Source: Actinomycetota bacterium
GTDB lineage: Bacteria > Actinomycetota > Acidimicrobiia > Acidimicrobiales > Ilumatobacteraceae
Length of the DNA stretch: 36,383 nt
Assembly: GCA_026393535.1 (NCBI GenBank)
Contig: JAPKZY010000017.1
Span: 1-36,383, forward strand
Direction of reading: 5' to 3'
Shown: piece by piece, positions 1 to 8,127 of the stretch
Layout: every line of letters starts with the position of its first letter
Position numbering within the stretch: position 1 is the first letter of the stretch
Program-made: the position numbers and the translations under genes
The notes under the pieces: generated by a model
The model's database searches: none
Told to the model about the DNA's origin: nothing
What the model saw: only the letters and a program-made list of their open reading frames with translations

Positions 1-32
1 CTTACTTCGGTTAGACCATACGAATCCTGTAG

Positions 33-38
33 TACTGT
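33..38 (+). promoter_or_regulatory. -10 element, leaderless start (epoxide hydrolase)
   Basis: TACTGT lies 8 nt upstream of the ATG at 47 and there is no Shine-Dalgarno. This fits a leaderless actinobacterial promoter. The same hexamer precedes the gene at 27115. Confidence 0.45.
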
Positions 39-46
39 CCGCAGAT

Positions 47-1033
47 ATGCATTCCTTTGTCAATGTCCAAAATAAAGACGTCACTATTCGGGTGGCAGTC
101 AAAGGCTCGGGCCCCCTCATCGTGTGCGTTCACGGTTGGCCAGAACTCTGGTACTCATGGCGCCATCAACTCTCCTACTTTTCTGAACGCGGATACAAAG
201 TTGCAGCAATTGACGTGCGCGGATACGGCAGAAGTTCACAACCTCACGACATCGCTGCTTACACATTGCGAAACCTTGCATCGGACGTAGTGGCAGTAAT
301 CGATGCACTCGATGATTCACCATCCCGTGACAAGAATTCTCATGGTCAAGCAATTTTGTTTGGTCATGACTGGGGCGCCCCCATTGTGTGGAACACATCA
401 ATTCTTCACCCCGAACATATTCGTGCCGTTGCCGGTCTCAGTGTTCCCTTCACTGGAATATCAGAAGGGTCATTTCTTGACATCGCAGAAATGCTCTATC
501 AAGACAAATTTTTCTATCAGTTGTATTTTCAGGCAGAAGGTGTTGCAGAGGCAGAATTTGAAGCCGATGTAGCTGCCAGTTTGCGCAAGACATACTTCTC
601 AATCTCGGGTGATGCACCACTAAACCACTTCTTGGAAAACAAGCCTGTCGATGCCAAATTTTTCGATGGCATGGTAGACCCAGAAGTTTTCCCTCGTTGG
701 CTCACCGAAGCTGACCTACAAGTATTCATTGATGCATTTACTGCATCTGGATTCCGCGGGCCATTCAACCGATACAGAGCACAACGTATCGACGCGATGG
801 AAATGGCCGAACATGTTGGATCACTAATTACACAACCATCATTTTTCATCGGTGGCGAGAGAGATGCTGTTCGTTCCTTTGTGCCAGGCATGGACTTATA
901 TGAAAACCCACTCAGTGGCGGCGCAGATGTCCGCGGCTCTGTGATCATTCCAAATGTTGGGCATTGGGTTCAGCAAGAGGCACCACGAGAGACAAACATC
1001 GCTCTTGAGGGTTTCCTTTCACAGCTGAAGTGA
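47..1033 (+). CDS. Alpha/beta-fold epoxide hydrolase
   Basis: This 328-aa cytosolic protein should hydrolyse epoxides to diols. It carries the oxyanion motif HGWPE at residues 29-33. The nucleophile elbow GHDWG (106-110) has Asp108 rather than Ser, which separates epoxide hydrolases and dehalogenases from esterases. The likely acid is Asp273 (GERD) and the likely base His306 (GHW). The cap segment around residues 155-165 is rich in Tyr, as expected for the epoxide-activating tyrosines. The start is supported by a TANNNT hexamer at 33-38, eight bases before the ATG, with no Shine-Dalgarno. The gene converges on the membrane-protein gene at 1050. The physiological substrate cannot be read; a lipid or xenobiotic epoxide is likely. 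A haloalkane dehalogenase is less likely because of the HGWPE and cap-tyrosine features. Confidence 0.88.
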   Translation: MHSFVNVQNKDVTIRVAVKGSGPLIVCVHGWPELWYSWRHQLSYFSERGYKVAAIDVRGYGRSSQPHDIAAYTLRNLASDVVAVIDALDDSPSRDKNSHGQAILFGHDWGAPIVWNTSILHPEHIRAVAGLSVPFTGISEGSFLDIAEMLYQDKFFYQLYFQAEGVAEAEFEADVAASLRKTYFSISGDAPLNHFLENKPVDAKFFDGMVDPEVFPRWLTEADLQVFIDAFTASGFRGPFNRYRAQRIDAMEMAEHVGSLITQPSFFIGGERDAVRSFVPGMDLYENPLSGGADVRGSVIIPNVGHWVQQEAPRETNIALEGFLSQLK

Positions 1034-1045
1034 ATTTGAGATCTG

Positions 1046-1060
1046 CGGTTTAGGAAACCG
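1046..1060. terminator. Small hairpin between convergent genes
   Basis: CGGTTT and AAACCG form a perfect 6-bp stem around a 3-base loop. The hairpin overlaps the stop of the minus-strand membrane protein and lies 13 bases after the epoxide hydrolase stop. No T-tract follows on either strand, so termination activity is doubtful. Confidence 0.25.
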
Positions 1061-1934
1061 TTGGTGTCGCTTTACGATTCAGGACGAATCCGACAACACC
1101 CGTGATTGCGCCCAAGACAATCAGCACGATAAATCGCGTCACCATCGGGTCTGTAATGAATTGCGCAGCAGCTTCAAGTGCTGCCTTGTTATCGGTTGAT
1201 GACTGCGGGATACGACTACGCACAATAAGAACAATGCCGAGGAAGATAATTCCACCGGAGAAAAGACGAATTCCTAAGCGCAACGTGCGTTGCCATTGAG
1301 TAACAACACTGAGAAACCACGCAGCGACTTGCAGTAAGAGACCGATAATGACAAACAGCCATGAGCCGCGCTGCGCCATGTCTCTGATGGATTTGATATC
1401 AGCGTCTCCCGGTTTGCGCTCCACTTTCAGAGGATCCATTGTGGGATTCTGATCTGTTGGAATGGAAGGATCAGCTGCACGAATCGCGGCAAGCGTCGCA
1501 TCGCTGAATTTAGAAATATCAACTGAAGTTGCTGGCGCATTTTCAATGTAAACCGCATACACGGTCGCAGCAACTTCCCCAGCGAAGTTAATTAGTTCCG
1601 GATCCGCAAGTTTTTCTTTGACTGCCGAGACAATAAGCGGACGCGCTACAGAAAACACTAATTTCTCAGTGTCGTTATCAGCGCTGTCTTGCAACTTCTC
1701 AATCAGTTTGTCTGCAATCACATCACGAACATCTGGTTGATTCAATGCGCTCTTGACTGTGGATTTAGCTGCATCTGGTGACGACACAAAACTCATCAGA
1801 ACAAGAGAGATAAGGCCAAGACCGATCAAGGCAATGCCCAGCCCACCAAGGATGGTGGCGAACGTTCGCCTGACCCAATGTTGAGATTCAGTTGTGGCTT
1901 CAGTTAGCTCGGTAAGCGGTGACGACTCATTCAT
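1050..1934 (-). CDS. Four-helix membrane protein of unknown function
   Basis: I do not recognise this 294-aa protein. It has a short hydrophilic N-terminus and a first membrane helix at about 25-50. A soluble segment of about 140 residues follows (51-190), with charged helices and an Asp/Pro-rich stretch. Three more helices lie at about 191-211, 221-240 and 267-286. The layout resembles a membrane-anchored protein with one extracytoplasmic domain. It lies 25 bases after cysN on the same strand but has its own promoter signal: TATGAT 8 nt before the ATG and a perfect 16-bp palindrome across that promoter. Regulation separate from the sulfate genes is therefore plausible. Nothing in the sequence shows a sulfate-transport role. 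Confidence 0.8.
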   Translation of the reverse strand: MNESSPLTELTEATTESQHWVRRTFATILGGLGIALIGLGLISLVLMSFVSSPDAAKSTVKSALNQPDVRDVIADKLIEKLQDSADNDTEKLVFSVARPLIVSAVKEKLADPELINFAGEVAATVYAVYIENAPATSVDISKFSDATLAAIRAADPSIPTDQNPTMDPLKVERKPGDADIKSIRDMAQRGSWLFVIIGLLLQVAAWFLSVVTQWQRTLRLGIRLFSGGIIFLGIVLIVRSRIPQSSTDNKAALEAAAQFITDPMVTRFIVLIVLGAITGVVGFVLNRKATPTVS

Positions 1935-1946
1935 AAATCGTCATCA

Positions 1947-1962
1947 TAACAAAATTTTGTTA
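1947..1962. promoter_or_regulatory. Perfect 16-bp palindrome, candidate operator
   Basis: TAACAAAATTTTGTTA is its own reverse complement. It covers the cysN stop codon and runs into the -10 hexamer TATGAT (1948-1943, minus strand) of the membrane-protein gene. It therefore sits about -13 to -28 from the expected leaderless start at 1934. A repressor dimer site is the natural reading; the regulator is unknown. Confidence 0.4.
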
Positions 1963-3228
1963 GTAGCCAGACCGAATCATTAGTGCTCCAATGGTGGCAT
2001 TAGTAACAGGATCAATGGCGATAGCACTGCCACCGGCCCTGTTCACTGCGTATTCATCCACGACTAATGGCGATGCAAGAGCTAGTTCTACCCGTCCAAT
2101 GTCATTCAAGACGAGACGATCGGTCGGAGTGTTTTCAAGAGTCTCTAGGTCAAGGCGATGAGTAATGGCGACCACACGAGCTGATACCTCACCAGAGGCA
2201 TGACGAACAATAAGAGCATCACCAACAGATAGTTCCGCATCCGTAAACCAGCACACATCAGCAATGAGCCCAGTTGCATCAACAGGCTGATGAGCGCCAT
2301 CAACCACAATCACATTTCCTTTGCCAACGTCGAGATCATCGGCAAGTTCAATCGCGATTGCATCACCGGGAACTGCAATGTCTGTAGGTGAACCAGCACG
2401 TGTCAGCCCTGCAACAGTGCTTGAGTATCCCTGCGGATGAACAGTGACCGAGTCTCCGACACGGATTGCGCCGCCTTCAAGTCGTCCCGCATAACCGCGG
2501 TAATCGCTACCGCCGTGTTCGCGCAATGTCCACTGCACAGCGAGGCGGGCATCAATGGTTGCTACCGGAGTGATGTCAAGAGTCTCCAGCAGTTCAAGAA
2601 CTGACGGGCCTTCGTACCACGGCGTCTTGTCGCCAGCATCAACCACATTTTCCCCATCTGTTGCACAGATGGGGATGGGATGAATGGGAACCGAAGATCC
2701 GAGAGTAGAAACAATTGCTGCGACATCGGTGACAACAGTGTCAAAGATTGTTTCGTCCCAATTGACCAAGTCCATCTTGTTCACAGCAAGAACCAAGTGT
2801 GAGACACCAAGTAACGCCGCAATGGATACATGGCGACGAGTTTGTTCCACAACACCATGACGAGCGTCAACGAGAACGATTGCAATATCGCTAACAGAAG
2901 CACCAGTCACCATGTTGCGAGTGAACTGAGCATGACCCGGCGTATCTGCCAATACGAAACTGCGCTTCGGAGTTGCAAAGTAACGGTATGCAACATCAAT
3001 TGTGATGCCTTGTTCACGCTCTGCACGAAGACCGTCCGTTAGTAGAGCCAGGTTGAATGTGCCGTCGCCGTAGCGGCGGCTGGCTTTAGTAACAGCACTT
3101 AACTGATCTTCAAAGATGCCCTTGGAGTCATGCAGTAAGCGGCCGATAAGTGTGCTCTTGCCATCATCGACTGAGCCAATAGTGGCAATACGAACCTGAG
3201 TGTTCGACGCTGTTGAAGTAGCGCTCAT
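1960..3228 (-). CDS. cysN: Sulfate adenylyltransferase subunit 1 (GTPase)
   Basis: CysN is the GTPase subunit that, with CysD, makes adenosine 5'-phosphosulfate from ATP and sulfate. The 422-aa protein has the EF-Tu-type G1 loop GSVDDGKS (18-25), G3 DTPGH (95-99) and G4 NKMD (150-153), followed by beta-barrel domains. The length matches stand-alone CysN; there is no fused APS kinase (CysC) domain. That agrees with the reductase upstream being the Fe-S, APS-using type. Its ATG shares one base with the cysD stop (TAATG), so translation is coupled and equal subunit amounts are expected. Confidence 0.96.
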   Translation of the reverse strand: MSATSTASNTQVRIATIGSVDDGKSTLIGRLLHDSKGIFEDQLSAVTKASRRYGDGTFNLALLTDGLRAEREQGITIDVAYRYFATPKRSFVLADTPGHAQFTRNMVTGASVSDIAIVLVDARHGVVEQTRRHVSIAALLGVSHLVLAVNKMDLVNWDETIFDTVVTDVAAIVSTLGSSVPIHPIPICATDGENVVDAGDKTPWYEGPSVLELLETLDITPVATIDARLAVQWTLREHGGSDYRGYAGRLEGGAIRVGDSVTVHPQGYSSTVAGLTRAGSPTDIAVPGDAIAIELADDLDVGKGNVIVVDGAHQPVDATGLIADVCWFTDAELSVGDALIVRHASGEVSARVVAITHRLDLETLENTPTDRLVLNDIGRVELALASPLVVDEYAVNRAGGSAIAIDPVTNATIGALMIRSGY

Positions 3229-4163
3229 TAGAAGTAGCCCTCACGCTTACGGTCTTCCATCGCTGATTCGCTGAAGTTGTCATCAGCCCTGGTTGCGCCA
3301 CGTTCTGTGATGGGCGCTGTTGAGACTTCTGCAAGTACATCTTCATACGTTGTGGCAGTAGAACGAACCGCACCTGTGCAGCTCATGTCGCCCACGGTGC
3401 GATACCGCACGATTTCTTTACGGGGTACTTCGCCATCTTCGGGAACAACCGGACCACCGACAGACAGCAACATGCCATCGCGCTCGATGACAGTGCGTTC
3501 GTGGGAGAAGTAGATAGTGGGCAATGGAATCTCTTCACGAGCGATGTATTCCCAAATATCAAGTTCAGTCCAGTTAGAAATTGGGAACGCACGAAGGTGC
3601 TCACCTTTCACAATGCGTGGGTTCAAGATGTTCCATGGCTCTGGGCGCTGCATACGTGGCTCCCAGCCGCCTTTTTTGTCACGGAAGCTAAGGATACGTT
3701 CTTTTGCACGTGCCTTGTCTTCGTCGCGGCGTCCGCCACCAAAAGCGGCATCGAACTTGTGGGTGCGAATTGCCGTGAGCAAAGTGACAGCTTGTTGACG
3801 GTTACGACTACCGGTTGGGCCTGGATCTGGAATGTCTCCCCTGTCAATGCTTTCTTGCACTGACGCAACTACTAATTCCAGGCCATACTTGCGCACGAAT
3901 TCGTCTCTGTACTCAATAACTTCTGGAAAGTTATGGCCAGTATCAACTTGCATGACAGGAAATGGCAAGCGTGCTGGAGCAAACGCCTTAATGGCAAGCC
4001 ACAACAACACTGCAGAGTCTTTTCCGCCTGAGAAGAGCAACACTGGCGACTCGCAGCCTGACACCACTTCTCTGATGATGGTGATTGCTTCAGATTCAAG
4101 ACGATCTAAATGTGACCGGCTTGCAAGTATTTCCAATTCGTTCTGTGATGTCACTGCACTCAT
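3228..4163 (-). CDS. cysD: Sulfate adenylyltransferase subunit 2
   Basis: CysD is the catalytic ATP sulfurylase subunit of the assimilatory pathway. It carries the PP-loop SGGKDS (45-50), a conserved DTGHNF (74-79), the basic GGGRRDEDKARAKER segment and the family ending KREGYF. I place the start at 4163 because AAGGAG lies 8 bases upstream. The alternative start at 4232 would overlap cysH and add residues that do not look like the family. The 311-aa length is typical. It lies 26 bases downstream of cysH and overlaps cysN by one base. Confidence 0.96.
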   Translation of the reverse strand: MSAVTSQNELEILASRSHLDRLESEAITIIREVVSGCESPVLLFSGGKDSAVLLWLAIKAFAPARLPFPVMQVDTGHNFPEVIEYRDEFVRKYGLELVVASVQESIDRGDIPDPGPTGSRNRQQAVTLLTAIRTHKFDAAFGGGRRDEDKARAKERILSFRDKKGGWEPRMQRPEPWNILNPRIVKGEHLRAFPISNWTELDIWEYIAREEIPLPTIYFSHERTVIERDGMLLSVGGPVVPEDGEVPRKEIVRYRTVGDMSCTGAVRSTATTYEDVLAEVSTAPITERGATRADDNFSESAMEDRKREGYF

Positions 4164-4189
4164 GTGTGTCTCCTTATTTTCTTCGATTT

Positions 4190-4882
4190 CTAAATGTGCA
4201 ATCCGCACTCGGTTTTTGCTTGTCCGGCCCAACGGCCAGCTCGTTTGTCTTCGCCTTCAGCAACAGGCTTCGTACAAGGCCAACAACCAATGCTCGGGTA
4301 TCCACGATCTTTCAATGGATTACGAGGAAGTTCATGGAGAAACTCGTACGTTTCCATTTCTTCATCGCTGTACAGCGCCAATGGGTTGATCTTCAGAACA
4401 TTGCGCACTGCATCAAGAGACACCACAGGAGTCTCAGCGCGCGTTGGTCCGTCAATGCGGCGAACGCCTGTCACCCATCCGGTTTTTTCTGACAACACTG
4501 CATTCAGTGGCTGCACTTTGCGAACATTGCAGCAGGCTTCAGTGTCGCGTTGCCACAAGTTGTCTGGCGTCACGTGAAGTGGGTGAACAATGCGAAGGTT
4601 TGCATCAAAATTCTTTCGCAACTCTTCGGCTAGCCATTGGGTCTCTGCAAACAAGTACTGCGTATCGATCATCACGATTTCAATTCCAGGAACCGCAGTC
4701 GCTGCAACATGGGCAAGCACCACGTCTTCGAAGCTGCAGGTCACAGTTATGTCGTTTCCCACCCGGTCTGCAGCCCAACGCACAATCTCAACGGGCGTGG
4801 CGTGCTCTAGTTCGCTTGCGGCAGCAGCTATCTCGTCTGCATGAAGGGCGACGGACGCTTTGGTCCATGTGGTCGTTGGCAT
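4190..4882 (-). CDS. cysH: Assimilatory adenylylsulfate (APS) reductase
   Basis: This enzyme reduces APS to sulfite and AMP using thioredoxin or another thiol. The 230-aa protein has the four Fe-S ligands of the APS-reductase branch: the Cys117-Cys118 pair and Cys200-x2-Cys203. The C-terminal catalytic motif ECGLH contains Cys226. The four-cysteine set argues for APS rather than PAPS as substrate, which fits the absence of a kinase domain in CysN. It is the first gene of cysHDN. There is no Shine-Dalgarno; TAGATT lies 6 nt before the ATG, implying a leaderless mRNA, with a palindrome over the -35 region. Confidence 0.95.
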   Translation of the reverse strand: MPTTTWTKASVALHADEIAAAASELEHATPVEIVRWAADRVGNDITVTCSFEDVVLAHVAATAVPGIEIVMIDTQYLFAETQWLAEELRKNFDANLRIVHPLHVTPDNLWQRDTEACCNVRKVQPLNAVLSEKTGWVTGVRRIDGPTRAETPVVSLDAVRNVLKINPLALYSDEEMETYEFLHELPRNPLKDRGYPSIGCWPCTKPVAEGEDKRAGRWAGQAKTECGLHI

Positions 4883-4888
4883 CCGACC

Positions 4889-4894
4889 AATCTA
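4889..4894 (-). promoter_or_regulatory. -10 element of cysHDN (leaderless)
   Basis: On the minus strand TAGATT is followed by 6 nt and then the cysH ATG. Transcription is therefore expected to start at the ATG itself. Confidence 0.45.
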
Positions 4895-4904
4895 CAGCGA
4901 TACC

Positions 4905-4919
4905 TGACTAAATCAGTCA
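4905..4919. promoter_or_regulatory. Palindromic candidate operator of cysHDN
   Basis: TGACT and AGTCA are exact reverse complements separated by 5 bases. Relative to the expected start at 4882 the site spans -23 to -37, over the -35 region. An outer CCTGA/TCAGG pair also flanks it. A sulfur-responsive regulator is a reasonable guess, but no regulator gene is present here. Confidence 0.4.
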
Positions 4920-4959
4920 TATTTATCAGGAATAGGAAATCCCTGCTGGATAAGGAAAA

Positions 4960-4979
4960 GGCCGCCCCGAAGGGCGGCC
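4960..4979 (-). terminator. Rho-independent terminator after the MaoC gene
   Basis: A perfect 8-bp GC stem (GGCCGCCC/GGGCGGCC) encloses a UUCG tetraloop on the minus strand and is followed directly by TTTT. It lies 21 bases after the stop of the minus-strand gene at 5001. It would also insulate the cysH promoter from readthrough. Confidence 0.85.
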
Positions 4980-5000
4980 AAATCCGAGTTATCTAGGTAA

Positions 5001-5858
5001 TTAACTGAAGCGGACAAGTCCTTGGTCGATAACCACGCGGTCACCGACAGATGTTGTGAACACTGCTTCGCCCTTGGCTATTTCCCACATTTTGATGGTG
5101 AGTGCTTCGCCAGGAAATACTGGAGACGCGAATCGGCCTTCGATGTGCTTAAAGCGATTTGCATCGCCACCACATAGTGCATTCAACAAGCCACGGCCTG
5201 TGAATCCGTATGTGCAAAGACCATGCAAGATGGGCTTCGGGAATACGCCTGCTGCAACAGCAGGGTGATTCGGATCTGAGTGCAATGGGTTGCGATCACC
5301 GTTCAAGCGATACAACAACGCTTGGTCAAGCGACGTCTGAAATGTGATTTCATGGTCAGGAGCTTTTGCTGGTGGTTCATTTTGTGCACCGCTTGGTCCA
5401 CGCTCTCCACCAAAGCCGCCTGCACCACGAATGAACACTGATGAGCGAGTTGAGTACAACGGCTTGCCATCAGCATCAGTTGCCTCTGCCTCAGTCACGA
5501 TGACTGCAGCTTTTTCCTTGTCGTACATTGCAACAAGCTTGCTTTGTACCGTTGCTGTTCCTTCAATAGGAAGAGGCTGGTGCAAAGTGATTGATTGCGA
5601 TGCATGCACAAGATTTGCGTAGTTGAATTCACCAACATTGCGCATTGGGTTTGATGCGGCAGTTGCCTGACCAGATCCCAACACAACAGGCATTGTGGGA
5701 AGCGCCTTTTGCGTTACGCCTGTTGAGTTTTCTGTGACGTATTCCAATTGATCTGAACTGACATTCAAACTCACTGCATACAGCAATGAATCCTTTGATG
5801 TCCAAGAGATCTTGTACGGCTCGCCGACTGATCCGACTGCTTCTGGGTTAAGTGTCAT
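5001..5858 (-). CDS. MaoC-family enoyl-CoA hydratase (MFE-2 hydratase part)
   Basis: This 285-aa double-hotdog protein should hydrate trans-2-enoyl-CoA to (R)-3-hydroxyacyl-CoA. The hydratase-2 signature is clear: NGDRNPLH with Asp178 and His183 as the catalytic pair, followed by a conserved Asp-Pro and Ala segment. The first half is the degenerate hotdog that holds the acyl chain. It follows the SDR at 5879-6799 by 20 bases. Together they correspond to the two catalytic parts of the peroxisomal multifunctional enzyme HSD17B4, made here as separate proteins; no SCP2 domain is present. A strong hairpin terminator ends the transcript. Confidence 0.9.
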   Translation of the reverse strand: MTLNPEAVGSVGEPYKISWTSKDSLLYAVSLNVSSDQLEYVTENSTGVTQKALPTMPVVLGSGQATAASNPMRNVGEFNYANLVHASQSITLHQPLPIEGTATVQSKLVAMYDKEKAAVIVTEAEATDADGKPLYSTRSSVFIRGAGGFGGERGPSGAQNEPPAKAPDHEITFQTSLDQALLYRLNGDRNPLHSDPNHPAVAAGVFPKPILHGLCTYGFTGRGLLNALCGGDANRFKHIEGRFASPVFPGEALTIKMWEIAKGEAVFTTSVGDRVVIDQGLVRFS

Positions 5859-5878
5859 TGTGTGTCTTTCTTATTTCT

Positions 5879-6799
5879 TTATCGAGGGCTCTGAGGCCAT
5901 GTGCCGTCTTGGCCGTTCATGCCAGCGTTCGGGCGAGCTGCCTTCAACAACTCAGCCACAACTGGCCCAATCTTTGTCGGGTCTTCGACTGGTGCATGGC
6001 TTGGTCCGCGATGCCAACCTTCTGCGATTGCGAGTGTCTGACCACTTGCTTCGAAGATACGACCGGTAACACCAGCAGCTTCATCAGAAGCAAGCCAGGT
6101 AACGATTGGTGCGATCCAACGTGGTGAACGCATTTCGCGCTCTTCGTCAGTCTCTGGTGCATTGCCAAGACCCTCTGTCATACGAGTGAGCGCAACTGGT
6201 GCCACTGCGTTCACAGTGACGTTGAAGCGTGCAAGCTCGAGTGCAGCGATGATGGTGAAAGAAGCGATACCAGCTTTTGCTGCGCCGTAGTTCGTTTGTC
6301 CGAGGTTTCCGTAGATACCAGACACAGAAGTTGTGTTGATGATGCGGCCAGATGTTGGCTTGCCGGCTTTTGCCTGCTCGCGCCAGTATGCAGCTGCCCA
6401 ACGTGATGGACCAAAGGTTCCCTTGAGGTGAACCTTGATAACTGCATCCCACTCTTCTTCAGTCATGTTTGTCAGCATGCGGTCGCGCAAGATACCTGCG
6501 TTGTTCACAACGATGTTGAGGTCACCGAATGATTCAACTGCTGTATTGATGAGGCGCTGTGAGCCTTCCCATGACGAAATGTCATCACCGTTAGAAACAG
6601 CTTCGCCACCCATTGCCTTGATCTCTGCAACAACTTGATCTGCAGGGCTAAGGTCGCCACCGCTTCCATCAACGTTTCCGCCGAGGTCGTTAACAACAAC
6701 CTTTGCTCCTTGACTTGCCAGACTGAGCGCATGCTCGCGGCCAATGCCACGACCTGCTCCTGTAACGACTGCAACGCGTCCTTCACACAACTTTGCCAC
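5879..6799 (-). CDS. MFE-2-type short-chain dehydrogenase
   Basis: This 306-aa NAD-dependent enzyme should oxidise (R)-3-hydroxyacyl-CoA to 3-oxoacyl-CoA. It has the nucleotide motif TGAGRGIG (13-20), NNAG (99-102), Ser near 158 and the catalytic Tyr171-x3-Lys175. The VVNDLGG stretch and long insert typify HSD17B4-like proteins. I choose the GTG at 6799 because GGAGG lies exactly 5 bases before it. The ATG at 6811 is in frame but has no ribosome site and would contain that GGAGG within its first codons. A TACTAT hexamer at 6851-6846 may be the promoter. The MaoC hydratase follows in the same transcript. Confidence 0.9.
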   Translation of the reverse strand: MAKLCEGRVAVVTGAGRGIGREHALSLASQGAKVVVNDLGGNVDGSGGDLSPADQVVAEIKAMGGEAVSNGDDISSWEGSQRLINTAVESFGDLNIVVNNAGILRDRMLTNMTEEEWDAVIKVHLKGTFGPSRWAAAYWREQAKAGKPTSGRIINTTSVSGIYGNLGQTNYGAAKAGIASFTIIAALELARFNVTVNAVAPVALTRMTEGLGNAPETDEEREMRSPRWIAPIVTWLASDEAAGVTGRIFEASGQTLAIAEGWHRGPSHAPVEDPTKIGPVVAELLKAARPNAGMNGQDGTWPQSPR

Positions 6800-6845
6800 G
6801 ATGGCCTCCATGATTCATTGGGCACCCGACGGATGCCACCTCTCA

Positions 6846-6851
6846 ATAGTA
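6846..6851 (-). promoter_or_regulatory. Candidate -10 for the SDR-MaoC pair
   Basis: TACTAT on the minus strand would start transcription about 40 bases before the GTG at 6799. That leaves room for the GGAGG ribosome site used to choose that start. No clear -35 is visible. Confidence 0.3.
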
Positions 6852-6889
6852 CGAACTCATGTCACTACCCACATAGCCCGACTGCCCTC

Positions 6890-6895
6890 TAGCCT
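6890..6895 (+). promoter_or_regulatory. -10 element, leaderless start (flavoprotein)
   Basis: TAGCCT lies 7 nt before the GTG at 6903, with no Shine-Dalgarno. It supports the GTG as the start. Confidence 0.4.
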
Positions 6896-6902
6896 CTGAA
6901 TC

Positions 6903-8105
6903 GTGGCAAGCAAGGTCCTTATTATCGGAGCAGGGCCCTCCGGAACTGCCTGTGCCGCCACCCTTCACCGTCTTGGCCACGACGTGACCGTAGTGGACAA
7001 AGCCACCTTCCCGCGCGACAAGTGTTGTGGCGATGGCCTCACCACCAATGCCCTTCGCATCCTTGACCAGCTTGGTTTTGACCCATCGCGTGTTCCCGAT
7101 TGGCAAGTCACCTCTGATGTTGTTGTGCACTCACCAACTGGTCGAACAATCGAACTTGCCTTGCCAGATGTTGGTGGCATCTTTGCTGCCATTGCGCCTC
7201 GGTCTCAATTCGATCATGCACTGGTGCAACATTGCCGAGATGCAGGCATCACCATTCATGAAGGTCATGCTTTTGTGTCTCTGTCAGAAACAGACACGTC
7301 GATAGTTGTCAATGTCGAAGGACTAGACCAGTTCAACGTTGACTATGTCGTTGCAGCTGACGGCATGTGGTCACCTGTGCGAAAAGCAATGGGACTGTCG
7401 AAACCCGGTTATCTCGGTGACTGGCATGCGTTTCGCCAATACATCAGCAATGTCACTGGTACTGGCGCAACGCAACTTCATGTGTGGTTTGAAAAAGACT
7501 TACTACCTGGCTACGCGTGGTCGTTTCCCTTACCAGGCAATCGCGCGAACTTCGGATACGGCATCTTGCGCACGTCCGAGCGCAGCACAAAATTTATGAA
7601 CGATACGTGGCATGACCTATTAACTCGTCCTCACATTCGTGAAGCACTCGGAGCAGACTTCGTGCCAGAAGATCGACACACCGCATGGCCAATCCCCGCC
7701 CGTATTGACGAAGCCGTCCGATCTTCAGGGCGTGTTCTTTTCATTGGAGACGCGGTGTGTGCCACCGATACGTTGACAGGTGAAGGAATCGGTCAAGCGT
7801 TGGAAACCGGAATCGCAGCTGCCGAATCGATTAATTCGGGCAACTCCCCTGTCGAAGTTCGTACTCACTATTCACGCGCGATCGATAAAACTCTGCTCGC
7901 TGACCACCGCATGTCGGTGGCGCTCAGTTCGGTCTTGGCCCGCCCATTTTTTACCCGCATGGTCCTTGCTCTCGTTGACACGAACAACTGGACCCGCACC
8001 AATTTTGCCCGCTGGATGTTTGAAGATGAGCCACGAGCCATTGTTTTGACGCCACGGCGCTGGCATCGCAAGTTCCTCAGCCGTTCGGGTGCGTACGAAT
8101 CCTGA
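6903..8105 (+). CDS. Geranylgeranyl-reductase-family FAD oxidoreductase
   Basis: This 400-aa flavoprotein belongs to the geranylgeranyl reductase / p-hydroxybenzoate-hydroxylase-like superfamily. The N-terminal FAD site GAGPSG (9-14) is followed by an acidic Asp32 and the family motif PRDKCCGDGLT (37-47). The second FAD motif GDAVCATDTLTGEGIGQA lies at about 290. The enzyme probably reduces an isoprenoid double bond (menaquinone side chain or polyprenol lipid), although some relatives are halogenases or monooxygenases. It is the first gene of a plus-strand group, divergent from the SDR-MaoC pair. Confidence 0.82.
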   Translation: MASKVLIIGAGPSGTACAATLHRLGHDVTVVDKATFPRDKCCGDGLTTNALRILDQLGFDPSRVPDWQVTSDVVVHSPTGRTIELALPDVGGIFAAIAPRSQFDHALVQHCRDAGITIHEGHAFVSLSETDTSIVVNVEGLDQFNVDYVVAADGMWSPVRKAMGLSKPGYLGDWHAFRQYISNVTGTGATQLHVWFEKDLLPGYAWSFPLPGNRANFGYGILRTSERSTKFMNDTWHDLLTRPHIREALGADFVPEDRHTAWPIPARIDEAVRSSGRVLFIGDAVCATDTLTGEGIGQALETGIAAAESINSGNSPVEVRTHYSRAIDKTLLADHRMSVALSSVLARPFFTRMVLALVDTNNWTRTNFARWMFEDEPRAIVLTPRRWHRKFLSRSGAYES

Positions 8106-8114
8106 AGGCAGAAC

Positions 8115-8120
8115 TACGGT
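8115..8120 (+). promoter_or_regulatory. -10 element, leaderless start (NMO-like gene)
   Basis: TACGGT lies 7 nt before the ATG at 8128, close to the context before 20042. It supports 8128 over the in-frame GTG at 8089, which would overlap the upstream gene. Confidence 0.4.
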
Positions 8121-8127
8121 TATAGCC

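Noticed and set aside
3832-4389. 185-codon open frame antisense to cysD/cysH
   Set aside because: Lies opposite two well-conserved genes, has no family features and no ribosome site.
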